Shown here in pieces: positions 1-10,810 of a stretch of 30,288 bases of DNA. The translations under genes and the position numbers were made by a program. The DNA comes from Apostichopus californicus (lineage: Eukaryota; Echinodermata; Holothuroidea; Aspidochirotida; Stichopodidae). Location: positions 1 to 30,288 of the forward strand of contig JAIPMN010017764.1 of assembly GCA_020650975.1 (NCBI GenBank), in the 5' to 3' direction. The notes beneath the pieces were generated by a model. The model was not told the origin of the DNA, did not search any database, and worked only from the letters and a program-made list of their open reading frames with translations. Within the stretch, counting starts at the first letter, position 1. Every line of letters starts with the position of its first letter.

Positions 1-3000
1 ATGTATATGTAGGTGGATAGCTGTAGGATTCATCCAAGCACAGGCTTTATGCATCAAGTCTCTTGGTTCTCATTTTTAAGGTATGACTGACATGCAGTTC
101 ACGGCAATTATGCAAAATATGGTTTGTAAGTTACGAAAGCTTTTCTTTATGTTGCCGATAACATCCTTCTCTCCGACGGTCTACAGTCGAGAGACTTCGA
201 GAGGTTTCTCAAGTATTTTTGGCGACATCAAAATTCACCGATTGGATGAATAAGCGTCATTTTTCACAAAGTTGAGGCCTGCGATAGTAAAGTGAGGACA
301 ATTTAAAAGAAGTCTCTAGCGAGCATTTGCAATTGCTTTCATCTAAAATGTTTGTCATGCAAATGGAGTTTAGGTAAATCAAATACAGGCTCGGTTGCTA
401 TGGTGACTATTGAGATTTGACTTGAAGCTATATAGCAGTATACAACATATTGTTCAAGTGAAACGTTGGTGTATAGACGGCAGACATTAATTGAAATTGA
501 AATATTTTTATCGCACTGACAATATTTCAATACATCAAATTTATTTGATTATCCCTTTTTAATATGGTGCATGCATGTGGTTGGAAAAACACCAAACGGA
601 TACACAGGACTTATCCAAAACTAACCAGACCTTTATTATTTACGGGCATTTCGAAGTATCACATTACACTTCGATGCTTTGAAAGAAACATAAACTGAAA
701 ACAGAAAATAGAACATAGATCATAACAGTGATAGACGAAGATGAAGATTATCTTCGAAGAGTAGATATGACTATGTTTGGTCCAATTGCCTTTATGTGAC
801 GCCGAAAAATGCCATGATGAAAGCCTGGAATCACGTGTTGCGGAAAACTTTGATTTCATTATCGACTTGAGGCACATTATCAAAGTGCAGTAGAAATCAC
901 CGACAATTGTACAAAATTACAAACTGTATTTTTAAGTTGTCACGGTGAGATGCTGACTTGCGCACAGTTATATGAAGACCGTATCAACATTTTATCTTCC
1001 TGTTTGTATTGCCTCACGTTGCGTCCGAAATATCATGTTTTCTAACTTTTCTGATAACTTTCAGCACAAAATTAATTTCGACATGTTGTAAACCGTTAAA
1101 AGCTGGTTATCAGTCTAAGTTTTACCTCTCTATAACACTATGAATTGTTTGAGAAATAACCATTTAATTAACCGAGGATCATCAGTTAAAGTGACTGGAA
1201 TACATAGTCTAATAAACAGACCATTAAATCATTTCCTCACGTTTAACACAAAACTCAAGGGGGAAAGATAAGATACTGTGTTCTTTACATGATATTATAT
1301 GAACATGTTTGGTGGATTATTAGTCTATTTGATCAAACAATGGATTATAGCATTAATATATAGGCCTACACATTGTAAATTTTAATGGTAAAAATCTTGA
1401 AAAACTAGCGGAAACATCGCCGGTTTTTCCTTCTTTCTTCTTTCTTGGACGATGACACATTATAACTAAACTGCTGCCTAAAGTTACGCTTCAAATTCAT
1501 CTCTGTGAAAACTGGTGCCACTATTCAGACTTTCAATAAGCAAGGCTCTCGAATTTTAACCTAGATCTGGAAAAGATTTTATTAATACTAATAGTTACTA
1601 CAATTAATCTTTTTAAATGTGTTGAATGGACTGATTAATACAGAGATTTAGGTCACTTGACTATATACAGTATTATACTCATTGTTACATGCATGTAACT
1701 ACAGTATCTATGGCTACATTACTAACGCATTAGGTACAATGTATTCATTCACTTTTAATATAGATTTTAAATTTAAACCTTCATTCCAAAATCCTGTGCA
1801 TCTTTCTTTTAATAATTTGTTAAATGCGCAATTCTGTCAAAACTTATAATATTTATTGAAAACCTTTTTGTTGTTGGCATCCCTTAGTCTGGGAGTTAAA
1901 AGTTCCACAGTTGTCATAGTAACACTGTGTTGTAGGTGCTTAACTACGGTATACTGTGCCATATGACTATAGTCTTCACATGATCCATTTCTTTTGTCGG
2001 GATAGGTTGCAATGGTATTTGGGTTAATAGTAACCAAGAACCATCGCAGCATGGGGTGTGACACACACATCCACACATAGCTTATACTCTTTTGTATATA
2101 ATCTAAAGAGAGGTTTAATATCCCACATTTCTGTGTTCTTATACGGTGTAAATAATACCTTGTTTTCTTTTATCGGATGTGTTAGTTGGAAGTGTATCCA
2201 ACGAATGAGATTTGCTTTGGTCCACGAGGACATATGAAAATACTGTTTTTTTTTTCGGTACTGTACACTATACCTAATACCTTGTCCATATCCACACTGG
2301 CGGCTTATACATACCAGACAATGCCCAGTTTATGTCCTCTACAAGATTTATAGCACGTTAGGAGGCCCATATTTATAGTGAACTACATAAAGGCCTATAG
2401 TCTGTGTACATCAGCCGTCCTATGGTAGTTAAAATATAATGCACTTTCCCATTTTCAACACGAGGTGTAGACGCCGTGCAATTAATCACATGGACGAGCT
2501 AACAGTAATTATCGGAATGTCGTTTTAAAAGCGCTTGCAAAAGAGAACTTTTTTTTGCTTTCATAAACCCCCCATTCCATCCAATATTCCATTCCTCCTT
2601 TCAAAAGTACACTAACGGTCTCTTAATCACGCTCCGACGTACTGTTCAAGGTTTCTCTTTTAAAAAAAAGAGAAATATTTCCTGTTGTCATGGTAACGTG
2701 GGAAGAGTGACAATTTTAGCACGGTAAATGTACATTATAGATAATGCAGAAAAATATCTGATTTATATAAAGAATAATAAAAGACCTGCACTTAATATCA
2801 AGATATTTTATTTTTATATAGTGTGGACCGATTCCACGAAAATGTGGCACATTCGGTATTATAAGGACAATGAAAAGGTCATAATCAAAGCGTAGTAGAA
2901 ATCATGTGTGCTAGTGCACATGCATACTTGTGTGGTAATGGATAGTCTTAAAGAACGCAACGAGAACCCTCTGAAACGTGACGGGAAGAATGAGTATATT

Positions 3001-3190
3001 TATCTTATAACATGCACTCTTACGGCACCTCACAGTTGTGAATGGTTGGGAATTGAAGCGTAACAGGAATTTCACTTGAATTAATTTTACAAGTTTGATT
3101 GACGTTTCCACACTCCACATTACTCGACCTTTCCACGTTATGCTTTATGCATTCTCATTCTTATTGTTGTCCTTCTTTTCATCTCTGCAG
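1..3190. other. Non-coding stretch, probably intron of the receptor gene
   Basis: No exon, RNA gene or clear mobile element could be recognised here. Open frames are short, run on both strands and show no protein family. Because the exon starting at 3191 opens in mid-protein (M3-M4 loop of a receptor subunit), this DNA is best read as the intron before it, with the earlier exons either hidden as short exons here or lying outside the window. One TAGGCCTA palindrome is at 1361-1368. T-rich and A-rich runs near 2246 and 2663 are simple sequence. Confidence 0.45.
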
Positions 3191-3387
3191 CGAGTCCTCC
3201 GCTATCCAGGAGGAAGAAAATGCTTCTAAAGGCATCCCAGGGCGCCAGCAGTACATCCTCGGACACTAATAATAACCATGGTAACAATGACATCACCAGA
3301 CGGATGCTTATAGAGGTCGTAGATGAAATTAAAGATGATCTTTCCTATCTCCACAGGCGGTACGAGGAAGACGAACTGATTGCTGGG
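3191..3387 (+). CDS. Receptor subunit, penultimate exon (end of M3-M4 loop)
   Basis: The acceptor is CTCTGCAG ending at 3190. The exon starts with two bases that finish a codon from an earlier exon, then reads SPPLSRRKKMLLKASQ and onward. The donor is GGG|GTAAGA at 3387/3388, phase 0. The middle (GASSTSSDTNNNHGNN) is low-complexity, as is usual for the variable cytoplasmic loop; the end is the amphipathic helix leading to M4. The frame stays open past the donor to a stop at 3541-3543, which would give a shortened product if this intron were retained. Confidence 0.8.
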
Positions 3388-5985
3388 GTAAGAATGATGA
3401 CACAACAAACCCAATTAATCCACGAGGTCTATGAAATGACTAGCGGGGAAGCTTTATTCACCACCAATATAAGTCTTCGAAGAGTGCACGAAATTTTCAA
3501 AGCGTTTGAGTATTTAAAGCTCGAAGCTAACAAACATGATTAAAACAAAGAAGTCATTGATAATAAACTAAAACATTATGTTTTGTCCCGTTTCTACAAA
3601 GATATCCACCAAAATATTTGTGTAGTCAATACCGAGATACTTTATATCCACAGGCAAAGTTGCCAACGTGCGCATGTGTTGTTTCTCGGTTAGTCATCCT
3701 CCGATCCGAATAACCTTCCAACCTCTTCCCTTACAAGGAAATTTAGAGGGTAGGACCAGGGAGTTGTATTGGAACAACTCCCTGGTAGGACCACTGTATA
3801 TATGGTTAGTTAACACATAGAGGAAGATGGTTGTAAAGCAATGGCTGTTGGTCGTTATGTCACCCGTAACTTTAACGTATATTCATGCTATAGGCTTGAA
3901 TGTCTTAAAGGAGTGGTGTCTCTCGCGTCAAAGTTTAGGATGGGTCCAGAAGAAGGTTATTTTTGACTGACGAAAGAGGGATATATTCTAAGCATCCTGG
4001 TGACATTTGCAATCAATAACTACTATCCTTTTAGAGATATTGTTAAGTATACTTGTCACAGTTTGTGCCATATTAAATAACCTTGAAGCAAACAGGTGCA
4101 ATGTCATAGTTGCATATACTTACAGCAAAATATTTTGTGTAAAAGTAAGTTGGCCTGACGTTTCGATCCTAGCAAAATATTTTGTATCACTTAAGTTTCC
4201 ACTTTACTATTTTGACCTTGAATTAGATAGAGTTCAAACTAAACCTGAGAGGTTGTGAATTCAACCAGGGAACAGTTTGTGACGGTAAAGTGTTTTCATA
4301 CTGAGATGCATATACCCACTTCTGAAATAGCAAGTTGTGGTAGAAACATTAAACAGCATTTTAGTGTGAGTCTGACATCTCACCCCGTTTGCTTCAAGTT
4401 CGATTCTTTGCATTAATGTGTCAATTTCGAATGTTGTTATCACGACAATAATGCAAAAGGATTTGAGTAGAAATTTCACCAGGACGCATATAGTATGTCC
4501 TTCCAATTTCATCTGTGAAATATATATTTTCCGATGGACTTTCCTTTGAAAAGGGATACGGTAGGCTGAGGAGATTATATAAATACAGAGCTTTAGTTCA
4601 ATCGTCTAACTCACATTTTGGTTTGCTTGTTTCATTGCTGATAATTTCAGGGATGTGCCCACGCTGGGCGGCACTGGGCGGCCCCGCCCAGCACTAAAAA
4701 TTACCGCCCAGCACTGTCTTAAATATCGTGAATCCCGCCCAGCACTATTTTCATCTAAAATCCCGACTTTCCTAACAATATATATTTCACACAAAAAATT
4801 TAAAAATGTAAATTGTTAGCAAAACTAGTGTATGTGCTTAATAAGCTACACAAGTGCCAGCATTTGGCATCTGAGCACCTTCAAAAATCGACAGTCCCCC
4901 AGGACGGCGATCAGTATACCCGGCACTCGGGTAATCCTGGGCACATCCCTGTAATTTCATTCCAATTGGGTGGACTGCATTGCGGCAATAATCTACAGGC
5001 ATGACGTCATACCTGAACTAGTGTTCTTACGACCTGCATGGATGTGTTTTCTTTTGGCACTGACAAAAAAAAATGAAATTATTTTGTATCCAGGGAATCT
5101 GACACAATTTTTGTGAAGAGATATTATTCTTCATTTTATTACAACAGCGAAAAAAGCGTGTGCAACTTAAAATATGCCCAATATTATATATGTTTATATT
5201 TACAACTTGAAAATAGAAAAAGAATGTATAAAGACAAATTTGTAATATTGAAATTGAAATCGTTTAGTCGATTTTGTTTCCATGTAGAAATGTTAATAAA
5301 CGTATTAGATTAACTTTAAGATTAAACGGCGACAAAAAACAACAACTTGATAACCAATTTCAAGATAGTCAGATTCTACCTCCCCCCCCCCTCTTACCCC
5401 CCCCCCCCTCCCCCTCTTTCTTCAAGGTTATGAACTTCGGAGTAAATTTTAAAAATTTGAGGAGTGTCCAATTAAATAATTATGTCTCCTAAGGACTAAT
5501 GCTATACACTGTGTGAGAAAAATTGAATGTTGAAATCTGAGGATGAGTAAACATTATATCACTGTTGGCACATTTGGGGCATTTGAACATTAATGCTAAC
5601 AAACAAATGCATTAACTACTGTGAATTGAGTAAAGGCTGCTGTCATGGTGACTTTCTCCCTCTCTCTCTCTCTGTTGGAGACATTGGTTATTGAGTTAAA
5701 AAAAACCGCCTAGTGAGTGTTACTCATCAAGTATAATGTTAATTGTATTTCCTTCGTTCGATTTTTCAGCTACGACAAGATTGGACGGTGGTTGCCATGG
5801 TGATCGATCGAATTTTTCTGATTATTTACATCGTGGGGCTGATCACGGGTACGATTGCTATTTTGATGGACGCTCCGTTGGCTGCCGATTTCTTTGTCAA
5901 TTATATTCTATCTCCACACAATCAAACCAACTGGGTAAACCACACACAGGACGTAAACTGGACAGATCAGGACTTGGACACTTAA
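3191..5985 (+). CDS. Nicotinic acetylcholine receptor-type subunit, C-terminal two exons (partial)
   Basis: A Cys-loop ligand-gated cation channel subunit, acting in the plasma membrane as part of a pentamer. Only the C-terminal 136 residues are in the window, in exons 3191-3387 and 5770-5985 joined in phase 0 (GTAAGA donor at 3388, TTTTTCAG acceptor ending at 5769). The first exon encodes the end of the cytoplasmic M3-M4 loop, including an amphipathic acidic/basic helix (VVDEIKDDLSYLHRRYEEDE) where the family has its MA helix. The second begins LRQDWTVVAMVIDR, the family signature just before M4, followed by a hydrophobic M4 of about 20 residues ending in TIAILMDAP, which resembles the alpha-7 group. 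The tail after M4 is about 30 residues and carries three N-x-T sequons. The subunit type cannot be assigned without the ligand-binding domain and M1-M3. Confidence 0.85.
3749..3793. repeat. Perfect 13-bp hairpin with 10-bp direct repeats
   Basis: ACCAGGGAGTTGT (3755-3767) pairs perfectly with ACAACTCCCTGGT (3774-3786) around a 6-base loop. The same stretch is bounded by the direct repeat GGTAGGACCA at 3749-3758 and 3784-3793. A hairpin inside a direct repeat fits a tiny foldback insertion or the remnant of a larger one. A transcribed hairpin is possible, but the stem is too short for a microRNA precursor. Confidence 0.6.
4124..4185 (+). repeat. Short dispersed-repeat fragment flanked by 15-bp direct repeats
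   Basis: AGCAAAATATTTTGT occurs at 4124-4138 and again at 4171-4185. Between them lies a 32-base piece ending GACGTTTCGATCCT. The piece with its edges (4137-4174) matches 19721-19758 with a single mismatch in 38 bases. Fifteen-base flanking duplications resemble those made by target-primed reverse transcription, so a truncated SINE or LINE copy is a reasonable reading. GTTTCGATCC is one base from a tRNA-type B box (GGTTCGATCC), which may be chance. Confidence 0.55.
4649..4950. mobile_element. hAT-like MITE, 302 bp
   Basis: Perfect 13-bp terminal inverted repeats AGGGATGTGCCCA (4649-4661) and TGGGCACATCCCT (4938-4950); with the adjoining C and G they read CAGGG...CCCTG as in many hAT elements. 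Flanking octamers ATAATTTC (4641-4648) and GTAATTTC (4951-4958) differ by one base and look like an aged 8-bp target duplication. The interior has repeated CGCCCAGCACT motifs near the left end and no transposase frame, so it is a non-autonomous copy. The exact border is uncertain by one base. Confidence 0.7.
5382..5418. repeat. C-rich low-complexity tract
   Basis: Runs of 10 and 12 C at 5382-5391 and 5397-5408, followed by more C-rich sequence, on the plus strand of the receptor intron. Such runs recur across the window (14 C at 7237, 15 G at 7746, 12 C at 8724, 10 G at 9087, 11 C at 12848). Confidence 0.8.
5770..5985 (+). CDS. Receptor subunit, last exon (M4 and extracellular tail)
   Basis: The exon follows a pyrimidine-rich acceptor (CGTTCGATTTTTCAG) and opens in phase 0. 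It encodes 71 residues: pre-M4 segment with DW and VAMVIDR, the M4 helix, then a tail with the sequons NQT, NHT and NWT. In this family the C terminus is outside the cell, so these sites could be glycosylated. The stop TAA (5983-5985) lies inside a TTAA tetramer that is also the left target site of a MITE, so the 3' UTR begins with mobile-element sequence. Confidence 0.88.
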   Translation, partial: LRQDWTVVAMVIDRIFLIIYIVGLITGTIAILMDAPLAADFFVNYILSPHNQTNWVNHTQDVNWTDQDLDT

Positions 5986-6339
5986 ATGGTGTGAAGACTC
6001 GCGCAAAAAAAACGTCTAATGCCGGTAATCTGACCTAGTTTCGAATGAGGTGTAACAGAAGTGTTAGACACCACCATCGATCCCAGAAAATACACACACA
6101 CAGCTTGCTACCATCGGTAATTAGAAACTAGTGTACAGTCAGCGGCCAATACCCACAGCACAGTGTACAAACAATACAGCGATGGACATCTCAGGTCCAG
6201 CTAAAGATAACAATGTATCACGTTTCATTACTGAACTGTCTGCATTTTGTAACGACACGAACAAAACGTCACTTGCAGGCAACCGAAAGTTAACTTTTTC
6301 AGATGGCCGCACGCGGTTTGGGGCGAGTCTTCAATGCCT
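5986..6339. mobile_element. TTAA-flanked MITE, copy 1 (354 bp)
   Basis: Flanked by TTAA at 5982-5985 and 6340-6343. The left end reads ATGGTGTGAAGACTCGC and the reverse complement of the right end reads AGGCATTGAAGACTCGC, sharing TGAAGACTCGC in an imperfect inverted repeat. A second copy lies at 21142-21505 with the same ends and the same TTAA flanks, and most of the interior aligns closely. TTAA targets are typical of the piggyBac superfamily, though these ends do not begin with the usual CC. No transposase is encoded. This copy begins immediately after the receptor stop codon. Confidence 0.75.
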
Positions 6340-6343
6340 TTAA

Positions 6344-9300
6344 TTGTAGTTGAGAGACGGAACTTTTGATCGACACGTAAAGATGACATGACTTTGAACG
6401 ATTCAGTTGACTTGACATGACATGACCTGACTCACCTGTTTGACTTAGACTATGTGGACCCCACCAGCCCCGCAAATATGTTGTAGGTTAACCTTCCTCA
6501 TAAATTATCTTCCATCATGTTAACTGCTGGACAATACAGTTCACAAAGAGACGGTTTATATTGTGTAAGTGAACATGATATACCCGTTTATACTATGAGG
6601 CAATAAGCAAGTACTGATAGTGTGCATTACATGGGCAGTGACGTCACTATGCAGAGGCGAACTCCCGTGGCCCAGGGGTCTCGGGGGGGGGCGGTGTCAA
6701 GGACCACCAATCGGCTAACGACAAGTCTTAATATCAGAAGATTTTATTCATTTCTTAGATACGTATTTTATTTCAATTATTGCAAAGTTTTTCGCAACAA
6801 CTCCATTGATTCGGTTATTTCTCCTAAATGTAATGTTAACGTAACTAGTCAAACTCGATTGTCGAGATGACCCATCATGATAAATCTACAATTCCCTTTG
6901 TCCCATTCAGAAACATCATATGAAACAGTAATTAGGCCTAGGCTATACTTTTTGATCTCATATTTGTTTTTTCATGTTAATTATAATAACTATGTAATGA
7001 AGTAAAATTAAAGATCTCTTGGAGACACCCACGATCACTATACTGCCTTATAATGCTTATAGTCTAGGAAAGAAACATTGAGATCACCAAGGTGAATACT
7101 ATATGCAATGATATAATATAGATATTAAGAAAAAAATCAATACTTCTCCACTTTTTTGTTTAAGTTTGTGACCATTTTAGTATATTTAACCCTCTTTTTG
7201 GAAATGGGTCTATGATTTTCAAAATAACCCAACGAACCCCCCCCCCCCCCAAAAAAAACATAAGTGAGGCTTGCAATTGTTGACCATAATATTTGCAAAA
7301 TGACGTGATTTTCGAACTTTTTCATTTTGAAAGTGACATTTGTGAGAGAATGGTTGTGTCACTGCTTCCAGTACAGCATGATTATGGATATTAAAATTCA
7401 TGTATACCATATTTGAAAGTGAACATTATCGAAGAAGTCTTGCCCTGATGTACACATTAATTAACCGTCCAAATTCGTCGTTAAAAAGCTTGGCTGAACA
7501 GTCCTTCAATCTGTCACACGGTTCTTGAGCACGGCGTCGTAGGAAATCGATGGAGTAACCTTTAGGGAGGTCTCGCAACTATACATAGAATTAAATAAAG
7601 TCAGCTCAGAGAAAGCAAGCACGGATCTACAATTGACATAAAATGTGTGAATAATCATCAAGGTTTTAAAATAGAACTACACAATGTAAAAAGGGAACAT
7701 TGACCGCGGAGCAATGAACGAAATAGAGAGGTGTGTGGTTGTTGAGGGGGGGGGGGGGGGAGTGTGAATAGTCACATCTACTGCACACCGTCATCGTCAG
7801 GCGGTAAAGCCGTTACCTTTTTATGCGTTCCAAGTAAATAAAACAATGTTTTTTTCCAGTTGCGATGTTTGATTTGTTGATTAGACATTGCTTATTTTCA
7901 AGTTGGAATGTTAAACTCACCAGGAAATTTCTTTCCAAAAGCCTTTAGCTAGTTGCAGGACGTTAAAAGTTGGGCCATTACTGAAAACCTTTACCATACA
8001 AAACTGGAAGACAAACCACCAAGAAAATCTATGGTTTACATTATCTTATGACGTCATGCATACATTTATACATATCTATAAATACAATATAAATACATTG
8101 GATGCAGTGCGTCTGGTTCGTGTAAATGCATAAATAAAAATATTTGTTATATTATTCTTCTTTTTTTTCAAACAGCATAAATAAAGTGATTGTAAAAAAA
8201 AATCCATTTGCATTCTTTCTCGTCTATGGAAAGTATATCGTCTCAATTTGTCATCTGCGGTTTACATTTCACCACTACGAGTTATCGGAACATAAAGAAA
8301 TGTTGAAGAAAAAAAAAATCGTGTAAACGGAACAAAGCGGTGAATCCTCACCTCATCCCCTCGCGTGTCACAATCCTGCTCGGAATAGTGCAAAAGTTGG
8401 TATCAGACAAGAATGGAAAGCAACCGAACGTCTCTAAATCTACGGTACTTTCTTATTTTTACTTCAATCAAAGGATAAAAATGGGCAATCCCGAAACTTT
8501 AAAAGTGATATGGAGCTAAGCCTTATACATTAAGCATAACGTCCCCCTCCTCCTCCTGCATTAATTCAGACTGCAGTAAAATAAAAACATGAACTAATCT
8601 AAGTTAAAATGATGGAAATGATAGGACCATCTTAGTCCCTTTACCAAATACAAATATCTTATAGGGAAGTGGGACCCCTCCTTAGGACGGACATCAGCTA
8701 CGAAATGTGCCCTCCCTCCCCCTCCCCCCCCCCCCATCTTGGCTACCGGCCTGTCCAGTGAACGAAACCTTCCTAAAGCAAAGCTGACGATGTGCACGTA
8801 AATGAAGTCCACGGTAATATTGCTTTATATCCGGAATTGACACAATCTCATTTTGATAAATTGCAATATCTATTGGGGCTCTATATTTCTGCGAAACCAT
8901 TCTCGAATGCGAGCGCGCTATCCAAGTATAAGAAAGGAGAGGATGATACAGATGGCGCTATTAACTTAACCCCTTTTGGGTGAATGGATGCTTACTTATC
9001 TTCAATAGCAGTACATCTTTGAACGTGATATGAGAGGAATGTTCCTTTGGAGTCAGAGGCGGCTGGAAAGGGTCAATCGGATGGGTGGGGGGGGGGAGGG
9101 GCAGAGAGCACAAACTTCTAGGGGTAAAATTTCACGTAATCAAAAATGGAAAACCAGTATTTTTATTAACAATGAGGGTCACATCTAACTTATGAAAAAG
9201 TACACTTTTGAGGGGTTTCACACAAACAAGGAGGAACAAACTTCACAGTTAGAAGGTCAAGTTGACTTCAAACAATCCCAGCCCCTTGAAAGTTTACTTA

Positions 9301-9451
9301 TCTGTATTTAGACTTTTTAGAATCATATCCTTGCGATGTTGCAGTTTCCATGTTACCAGTTTGTATAAAAGGACTTCACAGACCTCTTTGTTTTCAATCC
9401 AAAGGGAAACATTTAGGACAAAACCACAAGTCAGATAAATTATAATTAACC
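6344..9451. other. Receptor 3' flank and intergenic DNA
   Basis: No gene recognised. The first part probably continues the receptor 3' UTR; the first clear AATAAA on the plus strand after the MITE is at 7594-7599, but its use is unproven. Homopolymer tracts occur at 6685-6694 (G), 7237-7258 (14 C then 8 A), 7746-7760 (15 G), 8724-8735 (12 C) and 9087-9096 (10 G). A TAGGCCTA palindrome is at 6933-6940. Confidence 0.45.
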
Positions 9452-9563
9452 AGCTGGTTACCTTTCCCGCCGGTTGCCTCCCCAGTCGGTTACCTTTCCA
9501 GCTGGTTACCTCCCTAGCTGGTTACTTTCCCAACCAGTTACCTCCCAAGCTGGTTAACTGTCC
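9452..9563. repeat. Minisatellite, about seven units of 16 bp
   Basis: Degenerate tandem units around AGCTGGTTACCTCCCT, with most spacings 16 bp and the first units slightly longer or shorter. Sites such as CCAGTCGGTTACC and CCAACCAGTTACC show the drift between units. It lies on the 3' side of RAD1 and outside its coding exons. Confidence 0.85.
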
Positions 9564-9701
9564 ACCTAAAGCATAAATGCCTATGAACCTGTTTTGATAT
9601 TCCCCCTTACAGCAGTTTGTATAAGATGAGTGTTCTCTTCTTGAACATGTAATTTGTAACTGACTAATGATAACTAACAGTAAAGTACAATAAAATTGCA
9701 T

Positions 9702-9717
9702 TTTATTTGCATTTATT
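9702..9717 (-). terminator. Candidate RAD1 polyadenylation signals
   Basis: On the minus strand AATAAA occurs at 9717-9712 and again at 9707-9702, about 1.05 kb past the RAD1 stop. An ATTAAA variant at 10413-10408 would give a shorter 3' UTR of about 360 bases. Which is used cannot be told from sequence. Confidence 0.3.
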
Positions 9718-10768
9718 TTTCGAAGATTATTTTCCATTACATTACAAAATTGATGATTACATTCGTACTGAGGTACAAGCGATCGACATATAGTTCAAAC
9801 CTAAAGCAGATCTGAAGAATATACCAGCAGTTAAATTTGCAATGTTATCATCTTCATATTTGCTGTGCTTTCAGATTAACCAGACAGCTTTCAAAGTAAA
9901 CTGAAATCTTGTACAATGATTCTTACTGAGCACACAATCTAAGTTTGAACCTCGCTGAAACTAAATTACATCCATGGCAAATCTAATGAACCAACGATCC
10001 ACAAACATAAAGTTACATTGCTTCCAAGCAGGCACTTATTCTATGCTACTTATATGCAGCTGAAGTTCTCTCTTAAAAAAAAAAACCTTTTTGGACTGAG
10101 ATTGACAAGGGTAATTATCTCACTTGGAATGTTCGTGCATACAGTTATGATTCATAAATTCTTTTCTTCTTACAAATGATACCAAAGTTTCATATACTGC
10201 CAAAAAACAATAATTTGAACCAAAGGTCTGATGCCCCTCCCTCCTCTCCTTCCCATGAGACTGGTTTCAGTGGTGACAGGGCTTCACCAAGTTTATGAGG
10301 AATCAAAAACCAAGGGTATTCACACCAATGGTTTCCTAGGCCATCTAAGATGATGCAATATGAGTCCACTTTTTATATCCCTCATGTCAAGCAATAATGT
10401 ATCCCATTTTAATGACAAGGGTTTTATCTTTTCAGCATCAATCAATCACTCCTGAAAATGACAAGTATATAGTTGTTGCTGGTTACTGTCAGTTCCTTGA
10501 CAATTACTCTGACTTATTTATCAGCTATGTGATACAACAGTCAGCATATGACAAGTACGATGTTCTTGAAATCTCATCATTCATCAACAGTGTTCATATC
10601 TCTGTTTACGTTCCACCAAGATTTCCTGCACCGACAGGGGTCACATTTCTAATATGCCATCCTCATCTTGTCGCATGTTCTCCTCATTCCGCATCAAGAC
10701 CTCAAGGACATGAGATGCTGATGCACATCTTAATTATTCCTCATATTTGCGAGATGCTAAAGGCATCT

Positions 10769-10810
10769 TCAGTCATAATCCCCATCTTCTGCTTCTTCAT
10801 CTGGAGCACA
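10769..10810 (-). CDS. RAD1: RAD1 coding exon 8 (last, 13 residues)
   Basis: A very short terminal coding exon: CAPDEEAEDGDYD then TGA. The CxPDEE start and acidic ending match the C-terminal tail of the family (human has a C-C-P-D-E-E tail). Acceptor TTAATCAAG. The opposite strand holds a 140-codon open frame that is a shadow of this exon and its flanks. Confidence 0.88.
   Translation of the reverse strand, partial: CAPDEEAEDGDYD

Larger units (their letters stand above)
3388..5769 (+). other. Receptor last intron, with several small insertions
   Basis: A GT-AG intron of 2382 bp. It contains the hairpin at 3749-3793, the short flanked insertion at 4124-4185, the hAT-like MITE at 4649-4950, two C-runs at 5382-5391 and 5397-5408, and a short CT microsatellite near 5655-5672. 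Open frames in it look random apart from the read-through frame to 3543. Confidence 0.7.

Noticed and set aside
1..3190. Search for earlier receptor exons (ligand-binding domain, M1-M3)
   Set aside because: No frame with the Cys-loop or M1-M3 signatures was found by eye; very short exons could still be missed.
5736..6038. Plus-strand 100-codon open frame overlapping the receptor exon
   Set aside because: It is a frame-shifted shadow of the true M4 exon and runs into the MITE.
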